Shown: one piece after another, positions 32,874 through 40,591 of the stretch
How the letters are laid out: each line of letters opens with the position of its first letter
Position numbering within the stretch: position 1 is the stretch's first letter
Assembly (NCBI GenBank): GCA_964391185.1
Contig: CAYMIX010000007.1
Location: forward strand, 20,438 to 84,437
Direction of reading: 5' to 3'
DNA: 64,000 nt
Source of the DNA: JAKQEM01 sp964391185
GTDB taxonomy: Bacteria > Patescibacteriota > Gracilibacteria > Peribacterales > Peribacteraceae
Program-made: the position numbers and the translations under genes
Notes under the pieces: generated by a model
What the model saw: the letters and a program-made list of their open reading frames with translations, nothing else
The model's database searches: none
What the model was told of the DNA's origin: nothing

Positions 32874-32931
32874 GACACTGCTGCTCGGGCGACTATGAAA
32901 TGATAGTAGTCGCCCGGCTGTAGCAGGCTGG

Positions 32932-33433
32932 AAATTCTAAGCTCTAATCTTCTAATTCTCTAAATAAAGTCTAATTATCTAATTTTTAAACTCTATTATA
33001 TGGATACGCTAATGGACGTAAGAAATAAGGTTTTTGATTTGGAAGAGAGAACTTTTACATTTGCATATGACATCAGCCTATTTATTGAAAAAATTCCGAG
33101 AACTCTCAAGAACACTGAATATTCCAAACAGCTCATTCGATCAGCAAGTTCTGTTGCTGCTAATTATATCGAAGCTAATGAATCGCTGGGACGAAAAGAT
33201 TTCTTCCTGCATCTTAAAATCTGTAGGAAAGAGGCTAAAGAAAGTCGTTTATGGATCAGGCTTATGGATTTAAATTTTAATGAAAATTTAGCACAACAAC
33301 AAAAGAAATTAGCTCAAGAAGCACAAGAATTAACCCTGATATTTGCTTCGATCCTACGTAAAGCAGGCGCAATCAAATAAATTTTCCACGTTAGGATTTA
33401 TTTAGAGAATTAGAAGATTAGAATTTAGAATTT
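32932..33433 (+). mobile_element. IVS-like element: S23 gene between 37-bp inverted repeats
   Basis: Left arm 32932-32968 and right arm 33397-33433 are inverted repeats matching at 35 of 37 positions; they start AAATTCTAA on each strand. Between them lies one S23-type gene. The region is clearly richer in A and T than its neighbours. Known 23S rRNA intervening sequences have just this form, a long terminal stem with an S23 reading frame in the loop, but this one is not in an rRNA gene. The right arm covers the last codons and stop of pyrG. Confidence 0.6.
33000..33380 (+). CDS. Four-helix bundle (S23-type) protein 2
   Basis: 126 residues with the S23 family pattern: VFDLEERTFTFAYDISLFIE, SKQLIRSASSVAANYIEANE, then FFLHLKICRKEAKESRLWIR. 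This is closer to classical 23S rRNA intervening-sequence proteins than the 32454 protein. It lies inside the inverted-repeat element 32932-33433 and is AT-rich. TATTAT directly precedes the ATG; a second ATG at 33012 would remove four residues. Confidence 0.88.
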   Translation: MDTLMDVRNKVFDLEERTFTFAYDISLFIEKIPRTLKNTEYSKQLIRSASSVAANYIEANESLGRKDFFLHLKICRKEAKESRLWIRLMDLNFNENLAQQQKKLAQEAQELTLIFASILRKAGAIK

Positions 33434-35101
33434 TGCCACCACTGCTTTCATAAACCCATTAAAGAGAGGATGTGGCCTGTGAGGACGGCTTTTAAATTCT
33501 GGGTGGAATTGAGATCCAACCATAAATGGATGATCAGTAATTTCCACAATTTCCATCAAACCTGTTTCTGGATTCGATCCCGAGAACTTGAGCCCTTTCG
33601 CTTCAAGATCTTTCTTGAAATCATTATTGAATTCGTAGCGATGACGATGACGTTCGGAAATCATATCTTCACCGTACACTTCGCGAGCTTTGGTTCCTGG
33701 AACCAGTTTGCAGTCGTATGCACCAAGACGCAGAGTTCCTCCTTTTTCCTTCCCTTTGCTCTGACCAGAAAGGAAGTGAACCACATATTTGGAACGATCG
33801 AGTTTTTCATCTTCATCAAATTCTTCACTTGTGAGTTCATCATCGTTGAATACTTCACGAGCAAATTCAATCGTCATGATTTGCGAACCTAAACACAAAC
33901 CAAGGTATGGAACTTTCTTCGTGCGGGCATAGTTCGCAGCAGCAATCTTTCCTTCGATCCCGCGTTTGCCGAACCCTCCCGGAACAATGATTCCATCGAC
34001 ACTCTTAAGCAGGTTCCACGCATCTTCATCTTTTTGCTCAAGCTTCTCGCTATCTACCCATTCGATCTCTGCCTTTGCTCCATTGAATACTGCGGCAGAT
34101 TTGATTGATTCAATAACGCTCAAGTAAGCATCTTCGAGGTTTGTGTACTTTCCCACGAGTGCAATCTTCACTTCTTTATTCGCTTCTTCGTGGCGTGCTT
34201 TACCTTGCTCCCATTCGTGCATATTCGGCTTACAATCGCCAAGACCCAACCGGTCGCAAATGATCTCCGCCATGTTGTAGTCTTGGAACCACAGTGGAAC
34301 GTCGTAGATAGAATGCAATGTTGGCGCAGGGATCACTGCTTCGCGTGGTGTACCGCAGAACTTGCTGATTTTATCGAGCAAGTCATCTGGGATTTTGTAG
34401 TCCGCACGAGCCAGAATCATATCTGGCTGCATTCCGACTCTGCGGAGTTCTCGAACTGAAAGCTGCGTTGGCTTGGTCTTCAGTTCTTTGGAACCTTTGA
34501 GATACGGAAGAAGTGTGAGGTGCACATGCAGCAACCGCTGTGGACCGAGTTCACTACGCAATTGCCGGACAGCTTCGAGGAATGGTTCACCTTCGATATC
34601 CCCTACTGTTCCGCCAATCTCCACCATCATGATATCTGCACCCGACTGCTTGGCTGCATTGGTGATGCTGTGCTTGATTGCATCGGTAATGTGCGGAACG
34701 ACTTGGATCGTTCCTCCGAGGAAATCTCCTTTACGTTCGCGCGCGAGCACTTCGGTATAGATCTTTCCCGTCGTCATCGTACTCATCTTGCTCATCGGTT
34801 CATCGATAAAGCGTTCGTAGTGGCCAAGGTCGAGGTCCGTCTCAGCACCATCGTCTGTCACGAATACTTCTCCGTGTTGGAATGGACTCATTGTTCCCGG
34901 ATCGACGTTCAAATATGGATCCAACTTCTGCACAAACACCTTGAGACCACATGCCTTCATGATCGCTCCGATACTTGCCGCAGCGATTCCCTTTCCGAGC
35001 GAACTACAGACACCTCCGGAGACGATAATATAGCGACAGCTGTCTCCATCTCCGACGCTTTGATCGGCTGAACGGGATGGCTCTCGCTTGGCAGGAATCA
35101 T
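33425..35101 (-). CDS. pyrG: CTP synthase
   Basis: Makes CTP from UTP, ATP and glutamine. 558 residues from the ATG at 35101. Synthetase domain: YIIVSGGVCSSLGKGIAAAS, KLDPYLNVDPGTMSPFQHGE, GGTVGDIEGEPFLEA. Glutaminase domain: GIIVPGGFGKRGIEGK, LGLCLGSQIMTIEFAR with the nucleophile cysteine, and QFHPEFKSRPHRPHPLF with the catalytic His/Glu. The start is uncertain: 35152 would add 17 residues; either leaves an N-terminal extension relative to typical enzymes. The C-terminal VVAKF and stop overlap the right inverted repeat of the IVS-like element. Confidence 0.96.
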   Translation of the reverse strand: MIPAKREPSRSADQSVGDGDSCRYIIVSGGVCSSLGKGIAAASIGAIMKACGLKVFVQKLDPYLNVDPGTMSPFQHGEVFVTDDGAETDLDLGHYERFIDEPMSKMSTMTTGKIYTEVLARERKGDFLGGTIQVVPHITDAIKHSITNAAKQSGADIMMVEIGGTVGDIEGEPFLEAVRQLRSELGPQRLLHVHLTLLPYLKGSKELKTKPTQLSVRELRRVGMQPDMILARADYKIPDDLLDKISKFCGTPREAVIPAPTLHSIYDVPLWFQDYNMAEIICDRLGLGDCKPNMHEWEQGKARHEEANKEVKIALVGKYTNLEDAYLSVIESIKSAAVFNGAKAEIEWVDSEKLEQKDEDAWNLLKSVDGIIVPGGFGKRGIEGKIAAANYARTKKVPYLGLCLGSQIMTIEFAREVFNDDELTSEEFDEDEKLDRSKYVVHFLSGQSKGKEKGGTLRLGAYDCKLVPGTKAREVYGEDMISERHRHRYEFNNDFKKDLEAKGLKFSGSNPETGLMEIVEITDHPFMVGSQFHPEFKSRPHRPHPLFNGFMKAVVAKF

Positions 35102-35253
35102 AGAGAAAACTCGGGCAGAAGTGGGGAACAGCCCGGGCACGATCATACCCATTCTCTGTGCTTAAACAAGCAAGAATTCCATTTTATCTATGTTAACAAA
35201 AATAGGCTTCCCCTAGAGGAAAAAGTGAATATACTACGCGGGACTTCGAAAGA

Positions 35254-36639
35254 ATGAACACCCCACTCTCGCACATCGGCGAGCTAGGCACAATGATGGT
35301 GCCGGCTCGTCCTATTCTCCATGATTTGATAAATGAAGATGCTGGTGAACGCCTTGATGAAGTCATGAATTCGCCTGAGCGAAGAGACATGATCCAACAT
35401 GGATTATGTGGCTTATTGTATCCAGATATCGCGCACTTGGATGAATCGCATAAGGCAAACTTTCTTGCTGCTGTTGAAGAGAGCAGAGGACGTTTATATC
35501 TATCGATGCTCGCACCAAAAAATGCATTGGACTCAGCAAGTTTGGATCGCCTTTCTAATGCAGGCACATCGATTGTGGCTGGCATTGCTTATGCACCAAC
35601 AAAAGTTGAGCATACACGACAGCTAGTACAAACAGTTCTCGATCGCTCAGACGTCATGAACGAAAATCCCCATACCGATGAAATATCAATCGTCTTCCAA
35701 GGTGGTGCTCGTATTAGTGATGAAGAATATGAATTTGCAAAGTTAGTTGGAATGGAAATAGCTCGATATGGCCATGCTCCAAAGAAATTTATAACAGGTG
35801 GTGGTCGTGGCATCATGCGAGCACCTCATAAAGGCGCTCAACTAGCAGAAAAGATTACGGGTATAGATGACACAACTGCATGTGGTATTTCTTGCGGTAA
35901 GATTATTGCCGCTGAACCACCAAATAAACTTGTAAAAAAACTCGCAGTATTCGAAAAAATGGAAAGGCGTTTAGAAGCCTTCACGCGCTCAGGACAGCTT
36001 ACCGCGATTTTCCCAGGTGGTACTGGAACGTTCGAAGAAATGCTGTACGTCCTTGCCGTTTTGATGGAAGAAAAAAATAGAGGTATTCACTACAGCTTCC
36101 TTCTCGCTGGAGATCCATCAAAGCGCGAACATTATGAGGTGCTTCTCAGCACGCTTGAAGCCACCTTGGGTAAAGACGTCATTGATCAGGCTGGGTTGCG
36201 AGATCGCATTGCAGTTGGGACTGTTCAACACGTTGCAAAACGAATTATTAAAGAAACTGAGACTGCTCAAAAAGCACGACGATTGGAAATGCTACGCAAT
36301 CCGACGGATACAAACATTCGTATGGACTTCCATGGTGGCATCCATATTCCTTCCGGCTTGCGTGTGCCATTCGAAGTAACACGTGAAAACGTTGCGGCGC
36401 TTCAATTAGATAGAGAGCAATCTCCACGTGATCGCATCGTGAACTTGCGCAGAATGATCTACACCGCAACATGTGTATGTGTTTCTACAGAACGCGAGGA
36501 GGTAGAAAAGAATGGTCCATTTGAAGTTTCAGGAGACCCACAGTTCTTAGATGCAATGCAGGAATTGATGGATTACTTTGTTGCAACGAAAAGATTGAAT
36601 GGCGGCGCTTACCGTGAACCATTTAAGATCGCTTCATAA
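35254..36639 (+). CDS. ppnN: PpnN-like nucleotide 5'-monophosphate nucleosidase
   Basis: LOG-family protein, 461 residues, matching the length and layout of PpnN/YgdH, which cleaves the glycosidic bond of nucleotide monophosphates to free base and ribose 5-phosphate. The central LOG domain has GGGRGIMRAPHKGAQLA (about residue 182) and IFPGGTGTFEEM (about 252). The N-terminal 130 residues and C-terminal 120 residues correspond to the flanking domains of PpnN, where (p)ppGpp binds in the E. coli enzyme. TATACT lies 18 bases upstream. It is followed after 2 bases by a phosphoribosyltransferase-like gene, fitting base salvage. Confidence 0.85.
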   Translation: MNTPLSHIGELGTMMVPARPILHDLINEDAGERLDEVMNSPERRDMIQHGLCGLLYPDIAHLDESHKANFLAAVEESRGRLYLSMLAPKNALDSASLDRLSNAGTSIVAGIAYAPTKVEHTRQLVQTVLDRSDVMNENPHTDEISIVFQGGARISDEEYEFAKLVGMEIARYGHAPKKFITGGGRGIMRAPHKGAQLAEKITGIDDTTACGISCGKIIAAEPPNKLVKKLAVFEKMERRLEAFTRSGQLTAIFPGGTGTFEEMLYVLAVLMEEKNRGIHYSFLLAGDPSKREHYEVLLSTLEATLGKDVIDQAGLRDRIAVGTVQHVAKRIIKETETAQKARRLEMLRNPTDTNIRMDFHGGIHIPSGLRVPFEVTRENVAALQLDREQSPRDRIVNLRRMIYTATCVCVSTEREEVEKNGPFEVSGDPQFLDAMQELMDYFVATKRLNGGAYREPFKIAS

Positions 36640-36641
36640 TT

Positions 36642-37664
36642 ATGCAAACCCTCCACCCCATCAAGGTTACAAATCCGGAGCATTTGTCGCTTGCGGAAAT
36701 TACAGGAGATTACGATGGTCCCATTCGTCGTTATTGTTTCTCTACTGCGGAAACGCGCGACATTGTGAACAAACCAGAAGTGATGGGAATGGAATATACC
36801 GAGAAGCTCGAAGCTGCGATGATGCATTTGCTCACAGGCTTCAAACCATTGCACTTCACGGATATTCAAGAAGCCCAGGTAGATGTATTTAATTTCCTCC
36901 GCGGAGGTTTGAACTTCGGGCTACGCAATGCATTGCACCGTGCCTATGGTTGGAATCTGCATCGTTCAAGTTTCATGAGTAGTCAGCGTGCTCGCGATGC
37001 AGAAGGTCGCTGGTACATCACAGAAGATAGCTATAGGAAAATCACGATCGCGAAGGGCGGAATCGTCTTCTGTGGAGATGTGATCGCAACTGGAGTCACA
37101 CTCGAGAGTGGTCTCGCTGCACTCACAAACGAAGTGAAAAAGCGCGGAGCATCCATCCGTTACTTCCACTTCTTCACGATTGGATGCCACAAAGCAGAGA
37201 AAACTCTCGAAACCTATTATGATTTGTGGAAGAAAGAGTTCGCGGACTTCGAAGGGATCGATGTGTTCTACATGGAAGGAAAGTTCCACTTGGCTGATAG
37301 CAAAACTCCTACGACGATTAAATTGCAGGGAACAGATCTTCTCCGTCGCGACAGCGTGCTGATGCCACCATTCATTGCGAGCCAGGATGAACACATCACA
37401 CATGCCTTGGAACGCTGCACTATCTACGATGCTGGTTCACGTGCGTATGACATCGAAGAATATGCATCCGATGTGTACGACTATTGGAACCAAGTGCACG
37501 AGCTCGCAAAGAATGGAATGACGGCGGAAGCCTACCTTGCAGAGCGCTTCCCAGAAGCTTCCGACACGCTTAAAACCATGGCGAAGAATGCTGACCTTGT
37601 GGCTATCAGCAAAGCAAAAGCTGATTTCTTCCAAAAGCACGCAGGAGCTTTGCATAGGGAGTAA
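36642..37664 (+). CDS. Phosphoribosyltransferase-like protein (340 aa)
   Basis: The segment GGIVFCGDVIATGVTLESGL (about residue 145) resembles the PRPP-binding loop of type I phosphoribosyltransferases (consensus DDVxxTGxT with hydrophobic lead-in), preceded by FNFLRGGLNFGLRNALHRAY, which could be the pyrophosphate loop. At 340 residues it is larger than common salvage PRTases and I cannot name the family. The coupling to ppnN (2 bases between stop and ATG) suggests PRPP- or base-linked salvage; that is inference. Confidence 0.7.
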   Translation: MQTLHPIKVTNPEHLSLAEITGDYDGPIRRYCFSTAETRDIVNKPEVMGMEYTEKLEAAMMHLLTGFKPLHFTDIQEAQVDVFNFLRGGLNFGLRNALHRAYGWNLHRSSFMSSQRARDAEGRWYITEDSYRKITIAKGGIVFCGDVIATGVTLESGLAALTNEVKKRGASIRYFHFFTIGCHKAEKTLETYYDLWKKEFADFEGIDVFYMEGKFHLADSKTPTTIKLQGTDLLRRDSVLMPPFIASQDEHITHALERCTIYDAGSRAYDIEEYASDVYDYWNQVHELAKNGMTAEAYLAERFPEASDTLKTMAKNADLVAISKAKADFFQKHAGALHRE

Positions 37665-37671
37665 ACCTATC

Positions 37672-37815
37672 TTGACTCTAGTCAATCTGGGAGCAATATA
37701 TGCACCCGTTTTTTCACACCACCACTTCTCCCCTGTTGAGCGCTTAATGAGCGTTGAACTGGGGAGAGGACAAATGTATGGACTCTCGCAAAAACGTCAC
37801 GGAGAAGCTTCATGA
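37672..37815 (+). promoter_or_regulatory. Leader of the 37812 gene: promoter, hairpin and 13-codon frame
   Basis: TTGACT (37672-37677) with an AT-rich -10 region at 37695-37702. A long imperfect hairpin follows (TCTCCCC 37727-37733 with GGGGAGA 37761-37767). A small frame starts at ATG 37774 behind AGAGGA and runs MYGLSQKRHGEAS to the TGA at 37813-37815, overlapping the main start codon as ATGA. Such an arrangement would couple translation of the main gene to the leader frame. Confidence 0.5.
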
Positions 37816-38240
37816 ACACTGTCTATTTGGTTCAAGAGACCAACAACGCTCTCTGCGTCGAATCCCTGTTCACGATTTATCGGAACAAGGGCCTGATGCA
37901 AGCCTGCGGGCCAACCCTCACTGAGTTGCTGAAGAACTTGGGTTCCGCAGACCAGACGGTGTGGCTTGCGCACTTCTTGAAGGCGCACACCACCGGCCCC
38001 GATACGGGCGTGAAGAATGGAATGATTCACTTCACGTCTGACAGGGCGAAGATCGTCGTCGGCAAGCTCGGCACCTACACCGTGCTCTTCAGCAGCGACA
38101 ACGCCGAAGCCGACGAAGAGTGCCTGAAGGGTCTGGCGATTGACCTCGGGGAACACTTCCCGATTGTCATCTCCGAAGGCGACGAGCCTGCGCTCAGGAT
38201 GAGCATCGGACACGCACTGAAACGTTTCGTACACGCCTGA
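37812..38240 (+). CDS. Hypothetical protein (142 aa), cassette type
   Basis: Not recognised. Begins MNTVYLVQETNNALCVESLF. Mixed alpha/beta, with GKLGTYTVLFSSDNAEADEE in the middle and no membrane segment. GGAG lies 7 bases before the ATG, codons are GC-rich, and its own promoter and terminator enclose it. It is one of the small monocistronic cassettes scattered through this window. Confidence 0.75.
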   Translation: MNTVYLVQETNNALCVESLFTIYRNKGLMQACGPTLTELLKNLGSADQTVWLAHFLKAHTTGPDTGVKNGMIHFTSDRAKIVVGKLGTYTVLFSSDNAEADEECLKGLAIDLGEHFPIVISEGDEPALRMSIGHALKRFVHA

Positions 38241-38280
38241 TCATCACGCCGCTCCATTCCTCTCCTCTCACCCCGACTGG

Positions 38281-38309
38281 CAGCGCACTCGCGCTGCTGG
38301 TTATTTTTT
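38281..38309 (+). terminator. Terminator after the 37812 gene
   Basis: CAGCGC, loop ACTC, GCGCTG, then CTGGTTATTTTTTA. It ends at the guaB stop. Confidence 0.7.
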
Positions 38310-39456
38310 ATACACGATAATTCCCTCCCGTATCCACTACCGTGATCGTGTGTGGATGACTTTCGCGCATACCAGCTGCTGTTATGCGAACGAACTTCGA
38401 TTTCTTGTGGAACTCGCCAAAGTTCTTGGATCCCAAATAGTAGAACGATGAGCGCAAGCTTCCGTTTGCCTGGTACAAGAAATCATTCGCATCTCCTTTG
38501 TAAGGAACGAGTCCTTCGACACCTTCTGCCACAAGCTTCTTTGCGACGTCTTTTGGATTCTGTCCGTAGCGTTCAGCACCTCCCTTCTGCATCGCACCGA
38601 TCGATCCCATTCCGCGATACTTCTTGTATGCCTTTCCATTCACTGTCACTTTGTCTCCTGGAGATTGATCGTGACCTGCGAGCATCGAGCCAAGCATCAC
38701 AGCACCAGCACCCGTAGCGAGTGCTTTTGCCATATCACCCATCAGGCGAATACCACCATCAGCAACGAATGTAACTTTCGACGTTTTGCATGCACGAGCG
38801 ACTTCCATGAGCGCCGTTACTTGAGGAACACCCATACCCGTAATCACACGGGTCGTGCAGATACTTCCAGGACCCACTCCCACGCGGAGAATATCTGCGC
38901 CAGCTTTGATGAGCGCCTTCGCACCATCGAATGTTGCGACGTTTCCCGCCATCACCACTACTTTGTTCTTGTAATTTTTCTTGATGAAGCGCACAGCGTC
39001 CATGATGTATGTGCTGTGACCGTGACCTGAATCGACGACGATCATATCGACTTCTGCATCAACCAACGCCTTCACACGTTCCTGCATGTCGGAACCAGCG
39101 CCGATCGCAGCTGCGACGAGATAGCGCTTCTTGCCATCAAGTGAAGCAGTTGCTGCATCACTCACTTTCGCAGTCTTCACTTTCTTTACGAAATCTTTTT
39201 GCGTATCGATCTGCAAGTTGCGGTGAATAACTCCCAGCCCACCAGCCTGCGCCATCGCGATTGCCATGTCCGCTTCCGTCACCGTATCCATCGGGGAGCT
39301 GAGGATAGGAAGCTTAAGAACAATCTTTGGGTGAAGCTTTGTGCTCAAATCCACTTCGCTACGCTTGAACGAAGATTCGTTTGGCAGGAGCAAAAGGTCA
39401 TCGAAGGTAAGGCCTTCCATGATGATTTTGCCGGAGGTGGTGCTGCGAGGTGACAT
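38308..39456 (-). CDS. guaB: IMP dehydrogenase without CBS domains
   Basis: Oxidises IMP to XMP, the committed step to GMP. The barrel is complete: LTFDDLLLLPNESSFKRSEV, SSPMDTVTEADMAIAMAQAG, VVDSGHGHSTYIMD, GVGPGSICTTRVITGMGVPQ with the catalytic cysteine, ADGGIRLMGDMAKALATGAG and the flap KYRGMGSIGAMQKGGAERYG. Residues between the GLGVIHRNL strand and the KRYLVAAAIG strand are few, so the usual two CBS domains are absent (382 residues versus about 490). The start may instead be the ATG at 39420 (MEGLTFDDLL), which fits homologues better. Confidence 0.93.
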   Translation of the reverse strand: MSPRSTTSGKIIMEGLTFDDLLLLPNESSFKRSEVDLSTKLHPKIVLKLPILSSPMDTVTEADMAIAMAQAGGLGVIHRNLQIDTQKDFVKKVKTAKVSDAATASLDGKKRYLVAAAIGAGSDMQERVKALVDAEVDMIVVDSGHGHSTYIMDAVRFIKKNYKNKVVVMAGNVATFDGAKALIKAGADILRVGVGPGSICTTRVITGMGVPQVTALMEVARACKTSKVTFVADGGIRLMGDMAKALATGAGAVMLGSMLAGHDQSPGDKVTVNGKAYKKYRGMGSIGAMQKGGAERYGQNPKDVAKKLVAEGVEGLVPYKGDANDFLYQANGSLRSSFYYLGSKNFGEFHKKSKFVRITAAGMRESHPHTITVVDTGGNYRV

Positions 39457-39463
39457 GAATGGT

Positions 39464-39530
39464 TAGGGGTAAGGGGTACGTATTATGTATTAAGGAATCC
39501 CTCATCCCTTAATACTTTTCCCATAATACT
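39464..39530. repeat. Short AT-rich repeat (GTATTA/CATAATAC type)
   Basis: Runs such as GGGGTACGTATTATGTATTA and TTAATACTTTTCCCATAATA resemble 47861-47912 (GGGGCAAGTATTAAGTATTA, then CTTGCCCCATAATAC). Both lie just upstream of gene starts or ends and form loose inverted repeats. Confidence 0.4.
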
Positions 39531-39531
39531 T

Positions 39532-40545
39532 TTAGAGATACAAATTCTTCCCCGGTTCCGTCGGGATAAACGTCGCTTCGAATGCCCACTTAATGGTCTG
39601 GTCGATTTGGTCTTCATCCAAGCATTCGTACTTGCGGAGGAAGTCGATCTCCTTCGGCATGTTCGTCTTGAGCATTGATGGATTATCAGTGTTCATGCAG
39701 AACTTCACACCAGCCTTCCAGAGTGTCTGGATGACTTCCTTGAAGTGCTTTCCGTCTTTGATAAATCCAACGCTGAAGTTGGATGTCGGACACATACACA
39801 TCGTGAGATCTTTCTTGCGCACTTTTTCCATGAGCTTCGGGTCTGTGTAAGCGCGGAAGCCGTGGTTCAAGCGATCAAGTGGAAGCACATCGATCACGTG
39901 ATTCATTTCTTCAGCTGTTCCATCTTCACCTGTGTGCACCGTTGTCTTGAGTCCGTTCGCACGAGCCTCAGTATAGAGGTCTGTGTAATCTTCGTACTTG
40001 AACCCTTCCTTGAGTGGACCGGCGATATCGATACCGACGATTCCGCGGCTCCTGTATTTGATCGCTTTGCGGACGATGACCGCGTTCACTTCTTTTGGAA
40101 GACGACGATCGAGCAGCAAGATAAGACCAGCACGAACCTGCGGGAATTCCGCGAGTGCGCGTTCCATACCACGAAGTGCGGCGAGGATGATCATGTCCAA
40201 ATCGCGCTCCCCTTCGCGGTTACGGTAGAGCGGGTTGAAGCCCGGCTCCTGCAATGTGACGTTATTGGCGCGGTAGGCACCGGAGACAACTTCATAGAGT
40301 GTGCGCTCCATGGCGACCGGTGAGCTTTGAATAAGCTCAGTAAGGTGGAAAAGCTTGTGATAATCCTCCCACGTCACTTTGTCTTTGTTCAATGTGACGA
40401 CATCATAAAATTCCCAGTAATCCTTGGATGGGAGTTTAATTCCCTGCTCATGAGCAATAGCCCACAAAATGTGAGGCTCGACCGACTGTCCGAGGTGGAA
40501 ATGCAACTCCGCTAGCTCTTTGTTGGGTCTAGAGGCAGTAACCAT
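39532..40545 (-). CDS. add: Adenosine deaminase family protein
   Basis: Zinc aminohydrolase of purine salvage (adenosine to inosine), 337 residues. Metal and catalytic residues are visible: LAELHFHLGQSV (HxH), GIDIAGPL, TTVHTGEDGTAEE (His and Glu), RLNHGF, and FCMNTDNPSM (the Asp pair). Related enzymes act on adenine or other amino-purines, so the exact substrate is open. Located between two IMPDH-family genes, which consume the hypoxanthine/IMP branch it feeds. Confidence 0.88.
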   Translation of the reverse strand: MVTASRPNKELAELHFHLGQSVEPHILWAIAHEQGIKLPSKDYWEFYDVVTLNKDKVTWEDYHKLFHLTELIQSSPVAMERTLYEVVSGAYRANNVTLQEPGFNPLYRNREGERDLDMIILAALRGMERALAEFPQVRAGLILLLDRRLPKEVNAVIVRKAIKYRSRGIVGIDIAGPLKEGFKYEDYTDLYTEARANGLKTTVHTGEDGTAEEMNHVIDVLPLDRLNHGFRAYTDPKLMEKVRKKDLTMCMCPTSNFSVGFIKDGKHFKEVIQTLWKAGVKFCMNTDNPSMLKTNMPKEIDFLRKYECLDEDQIDQTIKWAFEATFIPTEPGKNLYL

Positions 40546-40591
40546 GAGGTATTATTAGCCTATTGGACCTGTGAAGGCAAATGGAAATGGT

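Noticed and set aside
32879..32927. Hairpin after the first S23 gene as a terminator
   Set aside because: The stem is strong (GGGCGACTA/TAGTCGCCC) but no T-run follows, so termination cannot be claimed.
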